This document shows positions 35,601 to 47,119 of a stretch of 64,000 nt of DNA, in pieces. The position numbers and the translations under genes were made by a program. Each line of letters opens with the position of its first letter. Position 1 is the stretch's first letter. The notes under the pieces were generated by a model. It ran no database searches. It was given only the letters and a program-made list of their open reading frames with translations, and was not told the origin of the DNA. Location of the stretch: positions 17,763,395 through 17,827,394 of the forward strand of contig OY727100.1 of the NCBI GenBank assembly GCA_963402885.1. The letters run 5' to 3'. Origin of the DNA: Antedon bifida (taxonomy: Eukaryota; Echinodermata; Crinoidea; Comatulida; Antedonidae).

Positions 35601-38600
35601 AGTCGCGTGGGGTGGCGAAAATGTTGATACAAATAAAAGGGACCAAACCAAACCAGACAAATGTAAATGAGGATATTCTTTAAAAAAGAAGATACAAATA
35701 AATAATGCTAATGTACAACTTGGTGAGACTTACCAGTCCAGAAATTGTGACGTCTTGTATTGGAAAGATACCGAGGAAGTCAACACCAACATGTAGACTT
35801 GCCACTTCTCTCATCTCTTCCACCGTGCAGTTGTGAACATGTAGGTTCAATTCCCACCAACCGGGATCTAACCAACTCTCGATAATCCAGACATATCGTT
35901 TTCCATACATACTTTGCTTGTAAATCTACACGCCATGATTATTCGGATTGAAGATGTATTGTCCCACAAAAATATGAAAAACGAAGATTATTTAAATCAG
36001 ACTTTGGATTTACTATTTTGCAGTTTTAATAAAATTATTCAATTCGGTAGAAAAACAAACAAAAATAATGATTTCAAAAAAATTATTACGAATTCTAATG
36101 ATAATTCTTGAAATGTGTTTAACAAGGTGCCAATTATCCCCCAAAAGATGTTAACACATTTTACCCTGAGTATTGATTCATTTTTTCTCTGTTTACTCCG
36201 ACAGAGAATGGCAGGTTGTATATTAAAGGTTCTATTGTTTTCTTCTAACGAGATTTCAATTAAAAATGCATATTTGTAACCGTGTATTTTCAGTAACACT
36301 ATCGTACTGATAATGAAACTAATCATTAACATACACCGATTATCTATTATACCGGTAAATATGTTTGAACTAATAGGCTTAGGCCTTTATTTAGTTTCAT
36401 ATGTCTGTTTACTCACCTCACAGAAGAGAATTGATGCTGGTTCTATATATGCACTGGCAAAAATTATACGAGCGTCTTTATCCTTGAATAAAAACGAAAT
36501 ACAAAATGGCTTCCGATTATATGTGAATCTACTGAGAGAGATATCGTGTATTCAAAAGTATTTAATACAGCAAGACGCGTACCTAGATGACTTGCGATAG
36601 TCAGTTAGACTCTATCTACTGACAGCTGCAGATTGAATCGGTTGAAAATTTATATTACAGAACATTCCGACAATATATGTAGACTTACAATCTAGGTCTT
36701 TTTTCAAATATTTTGCCAATTACCATTCTAAAACATTTATTATGGTACGGTTAAGTACGAAATAATGGTTGCAAAGACAGAAGTTGAGATACGTGTTGAG
36801 GGTGAGTAGTACGGTAAGATGGCCCTTAATTATCAACTGCAATTATTTTGTCCAGTTGAAATTGGGTTACAGGCTTTATAATTAAATTCAAAATATATTT
36901 AAAACAAATCCCTTTCATCTTTAATTCAAATCCCTTATTTAAATAGCATCAGAATAATCAACAAATATAGAATATACCTTCATATTTCGAAGCTGTTCTC
37001 TCGGCACCTGTCCTGCGTCAAAACTCTCTGACGTCACAATGTCAATACCATGACTTCGTAAGTACTCTTTTGTAATGTCGAAGTGCTTTTTGTTAAAATA
37101 TTGAAGACATTTTTATTATTAATATTAAATTATTAAAAATGTAGGTCAACACAAAATATTGTAGAACCACTATTAAGGGGATAGGCTAGGGTTGCCCTGA
37201 TGGCCGTAAGGGTCAAATATATATACCCTATTTGTTTGTTTCACTGGAGAAAGTGTCCTTTGTAATCTTAATGAGGATGAAACTTATTCTTGTTACTTTT
37301 CAATCTCATAGAATACAGCAAAAAGCATTGTGTCAATGTTTTTATTCACATTGAGAACAAGTATGTTATCTAGCCTATGTATCTACATAACGGCTATATG
37401 GCTAAATAATACATACAGGTTTAGGTTTTCTAATTTTAAAATAAATTATTATTTTCTTTTATTTATTTCAGTGAAACATAGACATAGACATTGATAACTG
37501 TGGATAGTCAAATGCTCTCATCACTATCGCCAAAGTTCGTATCTGTGCCAATATTTTAAAAATCCTTTTTTTTCCATTGAAAATTGCCAATTTGAGTTAG
37601 AACCTGTTTTAGAGTTGAACCATGAATTTGAAGGAAAGCACGTTCCACCAAACTACAGCTCCCACTACATGTATTCACAATACACAATTTCCTGTTTTTA
37701 AGTCAATACAATAACAGTTTGGTCCGAAAACTATAAAAAAAAACACACAGTGTTCTTACGTTTGCAAAGTATTCGTTGTTTTCATGTATAATTGCTACTC
37801 GATTCCAGTCAAACTCCCCGAGTATGGCCAGCCTAGGTGGATTCATCGCCGATGAAGGAGGGTTTGTGCGGTAGAAGTATTTGTAGTACTCTTTGTCGGA
37901 CAACGAGTCAGAAAGTGCTGAGTTCCCCACCTATAGCATAATAATAGATTATAATAGAAATAAGATAGCTTCTTAAGATAGATTTTTAATATTTACAATC
38001 GTTCATTGAGTAACAGTTTGTAATTAAAAAAAATGTTCTTTCAATTTTGTATACTATTTCCTAAAGAAAATTGTCTCAAAATTACATAGACCTGACAACG
38101 TTTGTAATAATTTCGATAAATTCCTATAGCATCATCTTTTATTTGCAATGGACTGATTTCATGGCGCTCGTTTTGTTGCAACGCTGTCAAAATTTTAATC
38201 AATATAGTAGCAAAGGTTTAGATTTTATAACCCGGCGACACCCTTTAACTTTAACTGTGTCTTGATTGGTAGTCTGGTAAGAAAAAACAGACAGCATCTC
38301 AAGAACAGTCACCAAATGAAAACAAGGAAAACCCATATCCACCTGGCGTCAAACTGGGGAGGAGGAGATGCAAAATATGACTGGCATATTCCATTAAGTA
38401 CAAGTGGGTATGAATATGATGCTGCATTAAGGTTATTTTCGTTTTTGTAGGATTGATAATGACGATTAGAGGTAACACTTTTGCACCCTAGATGTTAGGT
38501 CGGACTCTGTTTTGTTTGTTTAAGCATAAAGCCCTGTTTACACTAACTAGTTTGACAAAAAAGTGTGATGTGCCCAAATATGGTATTAATATGCCCAAAT

Positions 38601-41600
38601 ACGGTAGTGATATGACGTCATCATCATGTCTATATGGGCACATCACACTGTTTTTGTCACATAAATTTTGACATAGCGTTAACACATAAATAAAAATAAT
38701 GATGATGATAGTTGATGATTAGCAATGATTGACACTTGTCTGGTTCAATCTTTGAATGAAAATCTAAAATTCTCGACCTCCAATATTATTTGTTACCATG
38801 ACAAACAAACAATTAGCTAAACCTGTATGACGCGAACAATATTACGTAATAGGAAATTAATACATCATTAATCAGTTTACAGTATTATGCCGCTCAAAGA
38901 ACTTGTGAAGTCGGTGTTTACCAGTTTAGAACTTGTGAAACGCGTTTTCGTCGGCGAACTTGTTGAAGATGTCAACAAATTGCAGTAGAATGTCACAAGT
39001 TATAATGAAAGCAGCATTGATTTCTGTTTACTGGTTTAAAGCAATATTTCAAAAGTATTAATATTTCTTATTAATGTCTGTTACATACACCTGCCCACTG
39101 AGAAGCAATTGATTGTATCTTTAATTAATTAATCAATCACTTTCGCACATTAACAACTGTACATTATTGTGAATTTATTGTAATTCACAAGAAGGAAACT
39201 TTGAAGGAAGTAGTAACAAATAGATCATTAACAATGGTGTCCCCTTTTTGTTCAAATACACGTTATTGAAGACACCTGGACACAAACAAATATATTGAAT
39301 TAAAATGATGCCATTTCCTACCGAACTCATTCATTAAAGTTAATCTATGTGGGCCTATATATCATTCGTTGGATGATAAATTTAAGCTATGATTGAGTAT
39401 CCTTATTTGTTTGTGCTTTAAACATTCAAAAATGAAAAATGTATATATAGAAAATCACTTACTAATTAATTAGAAAACAATCCTTTTAGGCCTATCTTCA
39501 TTTCCGCTGGACAATCTTAACTAATCTAGCGTTGGTTGCACATGCGTATGCAAATTTCCATCTACTTTTCGTGATGCAGTAAATACACAACCAATCAGAT
39601 CTCAAGAATACTTTCTTTTTATGGAAGAGGGATTTAGAGAATCTTACGTGTTCATGGTAGAATGTGTGTTTTGTAGAAGCAAAATAATGACGTAGGCTAC
39701 TTAACCAAATTATGACACCAAAACAAACAAGAAACTAGTGAACTTCAAAACAATTAAAGTGTGAAATGTTTCCAGAAGAATTTTAAAGAGAGAAAGAAAT
39801 AAGTTCCAACACACACCAAGTCTAAAACCGCTTGGATCGGTGCTGTTTAGAATTAGACTTGGCCAAAGTCTCAGTTGGTGTATTTTCCATATTGTGCATA
39901 ATAGTATTCAATGTAACATTGATATTTTGTCGCAAGCAAAGTAAAGTCCCAGTTAGTGTATTTTCCATATTGTGCATATAGTATTCAATGTAACATTGAT
40001 ATTTTGTCGCAAGCAAAGTCCCAGTTAGTGTATTTTCCATATTGTGCATATAGTATTCAATGTAACATTGATATTTTGTCGCAAGCAAAGTCCCAGTTAG
40101 TGTATTTTCCATATTGTGCATATAGTATTCAATGTAACATTGATATTTTGTCTAGCGCAAGCATTACGTATTATACATTTTATGACACATTAGGATAACA
40201 TTGTATGCATTTTAAACTGGAGTGTATTAACAAAGATGTTCTTATTTTTTTATTTGTATATGAATTAGACAAATAAAAGATGAATTGACATTACGCTATA
40301 ATGTGTTAAAATGTTTATCTTTTTACAATTAATGTTTTTAGGCCTAACTATAAGACGGACGCATATTTGATGATTACCTATTTATTTGACATTAGAATGA
40401 CATTAGATTACTAATTTACTGTTTAATCTGATGAATATAATTAACTAAATATTTTTTTAAAAGTCTAGGCCTAAGTAATTATCTTGCGTTCATTCATCAA
40501 GTAATAATGCGTCGGGCTGTATTGGTAATTGCTCCACCTTTTTATGACGCCAACGCCGTGCCATTCGCAACTTAACTTGCATGCGTATAATTAGGACTAC
40601 GTTTGGTTTTAGCAATCGCTTAACATTTTTACAAGGACTATTAATGAATGTACATTTGACGGTCTTTGTATTTTTTTACTGTATTGGAGATCTTAAAAGG
40701 TAGACGAAATGGCCCAAATAGGTCAATTATGGTTATTATTACAATTAGGACAGAATAATTACTAGAGTAACAAAAATTCAATAGATACCCGTAAAGAGTA
40801 TTATTATTATTACCATAGGTATGGTAGGCCTACAGAACAATATTGTAACAATATAACCGTTAGTATATTTAATCTTTAATCTAATTTAATACTTTTTTTC
40901 AGTTATAGTCAATATCTCATTCAAGTCATAATATGATCGTTATTTTCTCTTAGCTAAAGGGTCTTTCACACCTGTTCCGGCACGGTTCCGGTCCGGCACC
41001 GGAAAATCCAATCGAACGTCAATGTTTCGTTTTCACGCGGCTACGCGCATATCGATTGGCGCATAGCTGCGTGAAACTTCGTGAAAACGAAACATTGATG
41101 TTAGATTCGCCGGACCCCGGAACCGTGCCGGAACAGGTGTGAAAGACCTTTAAATCAAGTTAATGTTTTCTATTGTAGTTAAATACATAGTCAATACAAA
41201 CGTTACATCGTAATTCTACTACTTCTGAAGCCTATCGGAGTAGTTGGTAGTTAGACCTATCAGAGGAGTTGGTAGTTACCCTATTGGATGAGTTGAGAAT
41301 AAGCTTGATATTCCTACTACTATAAGTAATTTGACCAATCTCAAGCAATGGTTCATCCAAACTGTCGCTTGTGATTGGTCAAATCTCAATTGTGTTGTGT
41401 CCAAGATGAAACTATAAGCTTTTTGACCACTTATACGTCAGACGTTACGCTGCTATGATTCGGATCAGCTTAATACGTTTCAGGTTTTTAACACTCGCGT
41501 GTAAATAGAGATAAAATAATTTGTACCTGTAGTAAATTCCAGTATTCAAGCGTAGCTGCGGCTGGCATGGCGACCAATGAACAGGCTGGTCCGAGCAACA

Positions 41601-43540
41601 TTGTCTTGACCGGTTCTGTTGTAATAAGTTCTATTACGCCTTTCAGTCCATGTCCAAGGCTACACTAAAAAGCAAATAAATTAATCATTATCATCACAAA
41701 CAACAAATTAGACTCTACAGTATAGCATCAAATATCTATAGCTGAAAAGCCCACAATTCCTATAGATTGGAAAAAATGTTTTAATAAACAGACGCCTACA
41801 TGAAACACTTTTGCACAAACAAATTCAATCAAACATGACTTGACACAATCACGTAATATAATAATATAAAACAATCATGTCTAACGACAGTAAACCGCAT
41901 TTTTCGTATTTTGAATGTTTTAAGCACAAATAATGTCTATTTTTGAGAATTTAAAAACAAGATGACTGAATATAATTACTTTTACAATATTTTTATATCT
42001 GTTTGTTCGCTTTTTTAATTTGCTTTAGGCCTAATAATGGAACTAAAGACAACCAATTTCTTTTATAATATTATTTTAAAGTACAAGTGGTATGATCGAT
42101 GGATACTTGCTCTACAATGGCTTTATTACTGCTCTACTCAAAATATATATAATGTTTTTGATGACCAATATCATAAGCTAACTATCCGTTCGATCTAAGT
42201 GTAGGCATACGGTTTGAACAGGCAATCGAATAAACACGGCATCAGCTTGTTCTGGGTACTCTTTTCATTAATCACCGTAATAAAAACCTTAAAACTAAAA
42301 CTAAATCGATAGATGTAATTTTAACGCAAGTGCGTAGTTATTCACGCACATGGTCTTATAGGCCTAGGCCTATATATAAAAACAAACGTGCTGATCAATA
42401 TTACTTTAATAATGTTTTAATACATTCATTGATATGGTAATGTAAATACACCATTCATTATTTTGAAATTAAATTATGCATTGACACAATAACATAAACA
42501 TTTAAATTGATCATCACGCATTAATAATGTTATGAAATTCAATACAATAAATATCGAACGAAAAAAGTCCAACAATTACACTAGGGCGATAACGATCGAC
42601 GATACATAGATAAACATACATTTTTCTTGGATACAACGAAAGAAATTACAACAGTTTTCGTTCTAGAACTATGGGATAATCATGTATGCTGTATTTTATA
42701 AAAATAATATTTTTTTAAATCTAATCAAGTGACGTCATGATCAATAAAAACAATAAAATCGTCGTATTGTAACGATAGCACGCAATGTAAAGTCTCAAAC
42801 TTATTGTGAATTGTTGTTTCTACAAGCATATTTCTTTCAAATGGAAAACCTCACTTAGAAGACGACGGTGACGAAACCGCCGTCTTCAATACAAGTTTTC
42901 ATTCTTGGTATTGGCCATGGCATTAATATTATATAATTTGTCCATTCTTCGATCACCCGAGTCTCACAGGCCACGGTATTATGCCTAGAGATAATAAACA
43001 GCACACGAGTTTCTTGCTTACTGTCACCTTTCTATTATCATAATGAACGATCAAATCGGTCAACTCCGTTACTATTTCATCACAGATGATAGACCACCGT
43101 TCAGGCTTTTTTATGTACCCAAGGTTAAGTTGGTTCCTAACCCACCAAAGTTAGCGCCAACTGTGCACTGAAAACAACTTACTTACCCGGGCAAATTAAG
43201 AAGCATAAACGACCTCATAATTGTTAACGTTAAAGAAACTCTAATGTGTTTTGTAAGGCCTAGGCCTACTAACAATTGTTTCTATAGAAAATAAAGCAAG
43301 AAAACAAACCTGAGTGTCTCTCCAATCTATTCTAAGACGATAATTTGGAAGGATATTCGGATCTTCATTTATGTGTTCCAGCGCCATCTCAACAGAATAC
43401 TTAACAGCCGTACCATCCCATCCTCCTCCCAAAGAATACAATGCTCCAACCGTTAAATCGGTCCTATTATCGGTATCCGATTTTACCAATAAAGGTGAGA
43501 CTGTTGCAAATATAATAAAACTCAAGCGGTAAAACAACAT
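26664..43540 (-). CDS. GABBR2: GABA-B receptor subunit 2-like class C GPCR
   Basis: Seventeen coding exons, gene order: 43310-43540, 41527-41664, 37760-37930, 36978-37085, 36417-36482, 35734-35925, 35161-35406, 34374-34437, 33959-34039, 33532-33679, 33079-33211, 32198-32305, 31150-31272, 29685-29821, 28761-28953, 28263-28421, 26664-26777. They total 2412 bp (803 aa); every phase matches. ATG 43538-43540 opens a signal peptide (MLFYRLSFIIFATVSPLLV). Residues 20-435 are the Venus flytrap domain (LLGPACSLV, DARIIFASAY, GKRYVWIIESWLDPGWWE, YAYDGLWTIA). Residues 446-713 hold seven helices with subunit-2 hallmarks: FNIKNRKRKLIRLSSP, TWRVYLIF, LYVYKGLIMLYGAKLAWET, LNDSKYIGLSIYNV, CLVFVPK. The tail is 90 residues with a short coiled coil (745-770, IEERVKQKEHELQKLRRD), much shorter than vertebrate GABBR2. 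In vertebrates this subunit couples to Gi/o and partners GABBR1 through coiled coils. A GABBR2-like paralogue rather than a strict orthologue is possible. Confidence 0.93.
27628..27677 (+). promoter_or_regulatory. TATA box and perfect CRE
   Basis: TATATAAAAG lies at about 27627-27636 and a palindromic CRE, TGACGTCA, at 27670-27677. They sit 87-137 bp upstream of an ATG that opens a signal-peptide-like frame at 27764. This is a compact arrangement unusual for intronic DNA, but either motif could occur by chance in AT-rich sequence. Confidence 0.35.
27764..27976 (+). CDS. Possible small secreted peptide, antisense in an intron
   Basis: A 70-codon ATG frame. It starts with a good signal-peptide shape: MFVQNIVFTFLGIVIAISA, hydrophobic core and a likely cleavage after Ala19. 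A polar segment of about 51 residues follows, rich in Thr, Gln and charged residues, with one Cys (ETCIRGQG at the end). No domain or known peptide is recognised. It lies on the strand opposite the GABBR2-like gene in its last intron (26778-28262), behind a TATA box and a CRE. The stop TAG follows directly. It may be the first exon of a larger gene, a genuine peptide precursor, or a chance frame. Confidence 0.25.
   Translation: MFVQNIVFTFLGIVIAISAVVNKNFDLNNKTSQIESTTRITRHVTSQQTIREHFQVKPTTLEETCIRGQG
28131..28246 (+). repeat. Purine-rich minisatellite
   Basis: It contains about three copies of an 18-bp unit GTAGGTGGAGGGAGAGAA within a longer G/A-only tract. On the gene strand this is a pyrimidine tract starting 16 bp into the intron after the donor of the exon 28263-28421. 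Confidence 0.7.
28452..28770 (-). repeat. Tandem array of splice-donor-containing units
   Basis: About ten units of 26-40 bp, plus-strand form GAACTCGCTCGAGTACGGTA followed by CTTACTTTTG. The outermost unit overlaps the last 9-10 bases of GABBR2-like exon 15 and its donor (GTTCCAAAA then GTAAGTACC). The 13-mer CCAAAAGTAAGTA is repeated exactly with GTAAGT at 28755-28760 (native), 28658-28663, 28565-28570 and 28471-28476. The spacing is 93-97 bp, i.e. about three basic units. Confidence 0.85.
29449..29471. repeat. Perfect short palindrome
   Basis: CATGGACCTAT and ATAGGTCCATG are separated by one base. It lies in the intron between GABBR2-like exons 14 and 15. Function unknown. Confidence 0.5.
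34309..34370 (-). mobile_element. tRNA-derived fragment beside an exon
   Basis: On the minus strand, the A-box-like TAATTTAGTGGTTGATCA (34348-34365) is followed 33 bases later by a near-perfect B box, GGTTCGAATTC (34322-34332). The arms between them are shrunken, so no functional tRNA is possible. It starts four bases or so inside the intron that follows exon 34374-34437. Confidence 0.45.
34860..35150. repeat. ATC/ATT trinucleotide-rich stretch
   Basis: Runs of TTATTATTATCATTATTA and CATCATCATAATCATCATC. It lies in the GABBR2-like intron between exons 7 and 8, just downstream of the donor at 35160. Confidence 0.7.
35948..36090. mobile_element. MITE family A, partial copy
   Basis: It keeps GAAGATGTATTGTCCC and the interior CAGACTTTGG...TTTTGCAGTTTTAATAAAAT. 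The other end is lost. It begins about 23 bp from the acceptor of GABBR2-like exon 6. Confidence 0.45.
38528..38684. mobile_element. Foldback MITE-like element, family B, copy 4
   Basis: Left arm: AACTAGTTTGACAAAAAAG then GTGTGATGTGCCCAAATATGG. Right arm, top strand: ATGGGCACATCACACTG then TTTTTGTCAC. A short internal duplication (ATATGCCCAAATACGGTAG) is present. It lies in the intron between GABBR2-like exons 2 and 3. Confidence 0.65.
39867..40154. repeat. 72-bp tandem repeat, about four copies
   Basis: Unit boundaries (AGTCCCAGTTAGTGTATTTT) fall at 39867, 39945, 40017 and 40089. The last three are exactly 72 bp apart and nearly identical; the first is 78 bp and slightly diverged. It lies in the GABBR2-like intron between exons 2 and 3. 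The apparent ORFs over it (39822-40121 and 39956-40198) are repeat translations only. Confidence 0.9.
40954..41153. mobile_element. 200-bp near-complete foldback element, family D
   Basis: The left end has AGGGTCTTTCACACCTGTTC then CGGCACGGTTCCGG; the right end is its inverse (CCGGAACCGTGCCGG then AACAGGTGTGAAAGACCT). Inner arms also pair: CAATGTTTCGTTTTCACG with CGTGAAAACGAAACATTG. Almost the whole element can form one hairpin. It is far more GC-rich than its surroundings. Confidence 0.8.
41301..41421. mobile_element. Foldback element, family C
   Basis: AAGCTTGATATTCCTACTA at the left, and CAAGATGAAACTATAAGCTT at the right. The centre is TTTGACCAATCTCAAGC facing GCTTGTGATTGGTCAAA. It ends about 105 bp from GABBR2-like exon 2, in intron 2. 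Confidence 0.55.
42858..42887. repeat. 12-bp-stem hairpin
   Basis: GAAGACGACGGT and ACCGCCGTCTTC pair at 11 of 12 positions around a six-base loop. It lies in the first GABBR2-like intron. It is GC-rich in AT-rich DNA; role unknown. Confidence 0.5.
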
Positions 43541-44164
43541 TGCGAAGCGTATACATAAATATATATACACTGATAATAGTGCGTTTATTTTACTCAGTTA
43601 AACAGTAGTTCAACAGCATCGATAACTACAGGCCTTTACTCGTATCCTTTAAAATACCCGCATTCATCAGCCTACGACACTATTTGTATGTTTTGATGAC
43701 CTAAATTAGAATTATAAATCAGCTTAGATTGTGACGAATGTAAAGTACGCCACCTATCGAAAAAACAAAGCCTTTGCGCTTATATAAATATTATTATTAT
43801 TAATATTATTATTATTATTTACAAAGGTACGTTCTGACGTTTGAAATTAGAAACTAATCCTACTGTAAATATCTGATTGTCAATTTTCGGATATTGTCTG
43901 GAACTGTATATGAAATATCGACCCACTTACTAAAGAAACAGTTCATATTAGACCGTTCAACATAATTAGTTTTTATCGTTAATCAAATGAATAATACCAA
44001 CAAGAGAACATAGGGTTAACGGTACATTGAACGTTCTTTTGAATTTAATTAAATCTGTAATATTTGCACAGAGTTATATTTCTTTAAGCATCTATGCTTG
44101 AGGGTTCGAATGTTATTTTCTATAAATGACGATAGCAAATAGCAACGGTGTCAACAAATCATAA

Positions 44165-44690
44165 GATTGGTTCCCATTGGGATGCAACATGGACGTAAGC
44201 GCAACGGCAAGTAAAGCTTGGTTCACACTCGCACGCTATGGACGTAAGCGCAACGGCAAGTAAAGATTGGGATCACACTCGGACGCAGAGTAGGCCTACG
44301 GACGTAAGCGCAACGGAAAGTAAAGCTTGGTTCCCATTCGGACGCAGCGTAAGGACATAAGTAGGCCTACGAGTCGGACGCAGCGTAAGGACGTAAGCGC
44401 AACGGCAAGTAAAGCTTGGTTCACACTCGGACGCAGCGTAGGGACGTAAGCACGAGTCGGACGCAGCGTAAGCGCAGCGGAAAGTAAAGCTTTGGTTCAC
44501 ACTCGCGGACGCAGCGTAAGGGACGTAAGCGAGAAGCGAGTTGTTTACCAACGACAAGCACAAGTTGGAATAGTATAAAGTGTTGTGATTCGTGCGTCCA
44601 ATGGGAACCAAACTTAATCTGATCCGTTCATCGCGTCGTGATTGGTCAAAGTGCGTTGCACTTGGCCTACGTCCCTATGGGAACCTTTGG
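44165..44690. mobile_element. Family C foldback element with an internal tandem array
   Basis: The outer ends are inverted: TTGGTTCCCATTGGGA at the left, CCCTATGGGAACCTTTGG at the right. The right part has GTGATTGGTCAAAGTGCGTTG. The left part has been amplified: GACGTAAGCGCAACGGCAAG, TAAAGCTTGGTTCACACTCG and GACGCAGCGTAAGGACGTAA alternate about six times between 44190 and 44530. The units contain the element's own terminal motif (AAGCTTGGTTC). Confidence 0.7.
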
Positions 44691-45474
44691 TGGTTTCGTT
44701 TAATAATACCGGTACTTATGTGTACTTTACACTGCTATGCACTTTCGATCGAGCGTTTATTAAATAAAATTAAGGTACACAAAAATTGTTTATTTTACTT
44801 GACAAGTATGTTATTCCATGGAAGCATAAATACCGTCATGGTTATTCTAAGGCCTATAATAGACTTGATTCCGAATAAAATAAATATTGATTGAAACAGA
44901 ACAAAATCGTTTGATAACAACACACGCAACTGTATTTATTTTTGTTATACATGGTCGATGTTATAGATCTACTTATGTAAATAAGCTACCGTGTCTTGTC
45001 TTTCTTCATTGTGATTTTTATATTAATAAATGTTCAGGTCGTAATGGTAAATCTATAAATAATCAAAATAATTCTCTAATTTTTTTTGCCATTCACAAAA
45101 TTGTCGAATTTCTTTAATGGACATAAACACAAAACTAGATTTAATTCGTCACTATGACGAATTATAGGTTATATGCATTTGATTAAAATAAAGATAATTG
45201 ATTTGTAAAATATATATTGATTGATTGATTTTCTCAGAATCTTTAATTATTTATAATATATGCTAAGATCTTGCTAAGGCAAATACAATAGCCGGTATCG
45301 CAATCCGATCAAAGATCCCTCTGCGTATAATGTCATAAACCATATTTGTTACATAATAATAAAGACATAAGTTTCTTTTTATCTAGATTTCATTATAAAT
45401 CATGTGTCTATACACTAAGAAATAAAATTGAACAAACAATACAAATAATAAAAAAAAATCTTATTTCGTTTCGT

Positions 45475-45556
45475 TACCCAAGGTGAGGCTCGATCTCGGT
45501 ACCTTGAATGCCATAAACACGAGCACAGACCACCGAGCCATACACAACTTACTAAA
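45475..45556 (-). mobile_element. tRNA-derived fragment
   Basis: Minus strand: A-box-like TGGCTCGGTGGTCTGTGCTC (45521-45540) and B-box-like GAGATCGAGCC (45487-45497), at tRNA-like spacing of about 43 bases. The acceptor stem does not pair cleanly, so it is a SINE head or decayed tRNA. Confidence 0.4.
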
Positions 45557-45964
45557 ACATGTAGAAAGATTCCTCCGTGTATTTACTATTCAGTAGCCAC
45601 TTTGGTGCAGATAGATTATTACATACCGCAATGAATTATAATTTATTACTATGATGACATCTTTAAAAATTTTAAAAAATGATGCACTGTCAAACTATAT
45701 ACTTTTAACTTTAATATATGAACTTCTTAAGAAAAAAGTTAATGTTAAGTTTGTTATTTCGGCCTAAGAAAATGTCAAAATTTGTTTGATTGTCGAAATT
45801 AATTTGTTTTAATTCAATATGCAATTAATGATGACTTAATCAACTTTTGTTCTCTTAATTTGATAATAAATCATACATATGATACATACACTTCAAGAAA
45901 ATGAAATAAAAAATAGGTGTTCCCCAGCATTCTGACGATATATATTAATTTTAAAATTTAGCAT

Positions 45965-46600
45965 ATTTTCACTATTTTGTTAACTTATACGTGCGTAGCC
46001 TGTCACTTTTGACGTGCTCGTATAACGCAATTTCGAGTTGAAAAGTGAATCAAATATGATGATATTATTAAAGAAAGGTTGTAAAACAGAAATCGGGAAA
46101 AAATAATGCGCATCAATGTTTAACGCGCAGTGCGCGTGCAAAATTCTGCGCACTCGTGGCAATTTTTTAAACGCTTAAAATTGCCTGAAACGTACTCTAA
46201 TTTCATCGAAAATAAATTTTGACAATTTTAAAACTTTTAAGCGCGCGTACGCATGCGTTATATGCGCTACGCACGTAATTATATTGCCATATGATGAAAT
46301 ATGACCTGAAATTTATGAGTACCAAATTTTGTTTAAAAGTGATTCATGCTTGTGAAGATATGATTACAAACGTGATTTCATTAAATCGCGCGTAGACCGC
46401 GTAATTTATGATTGCGCACCGTGAAAACATGACCACATCGATTCCTGGCCATAAGGAATATACTCTGAAAAATTGACTTAGCTAGATGAAACTGATGCCA
46501 AGATAATTCACGGACAAAATAGTGCTAAGGAAAGAATAAATAAATAAAGATCCTGACAGAATCAAGAGGTTATATGCATATCATGCATATAACCTAATAA
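45965..46600. mobile_element. CpG-rich dispersed element ending in a hairpin
   Basis: Blocks with alternating CGCG (GCGCAGTGCGCGTGC, AAGCGCGCGTACGCATGCG) are embedded in AT-rich DNA. The 3' end reads GAATAAATAAATAAAGATCC. It is followed by the inverted pair AGGTTATATGCAT / ATGCATATAACCT (about 46567-46595, three-base loop). No ORF. The structure suggests a non-autonomous mobile element; the family is not identified. Confidence 0.4.
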
Positions 46601-46699
46601 TATTAATTTACAAACAGCATTTTGCATTTAACACAGCATCTTATTTGTTTCACTGTATAACTTCAATGACAGGCAGCACATGTCATACATGTGACGTTG

Positions 46700-46770
46700 T
46701 ATTACGGAATTTGCCTGATATTGGGGAAATATGGAGGCCTATTATGTGGAGATGCAGCACTGAGAAAAGA
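46700..46770 (+). repeat. Diverged repeat pair, copy 1
   Basis: GTTGTATTACGGAATTTGC, then TATGTGGAGATGCAGCACTGAG. The same blocks in the same order recur at 48728-48800. Confidence 0.5.
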
Positions 46771-47119
46771 ACAATGTACGTTCAAAATAGAGAAACGATA
46801 CGTGCAGTTTAATTGATTGATGTTTGCATACGATGAGAATAAGAAAATTATTACTAGTATGACATCAAAATTGAATCAAGGTATAAATAATTGATTCAAA
46901 TCTTCAATGTAAACAGTATGTTATAACCAAACAAAAATAAAAGGGTACACACTATTTTTGATTATACACAAACCAATTTATTACGGAATATAATATGACA
47001 CTGAAATATTATATACATTCGAAAGGATACAACTTATAAAATAATAAAAATTAATATTCAAAACTGTTAAAATAACAAACAGGCGCATTAGGAATTTTGT
47101 TATTATTGTAAATACCTGT

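Noticed and set aside
39822..40121. Repetitive proteins on both strands
   Set aside because: Both are translations of the 72-bp minisatellite.
39867..40154. CRISPR-like array
   Set aside because: The units are contiguous tandem repeats without unique spacers, and the DNA is plainly animal nuclear.
44273..44611. 112-codon frame with repeated YAAS motifs
   Set aside because: It only translates the tandem array inside the family C element; there is no ATG-supported conserved domain.
44887..45117. 76-codon plus-strand frame
   Set aside because: No recognised motif and no splice or promoter support; probably chance or a decayed repeat.
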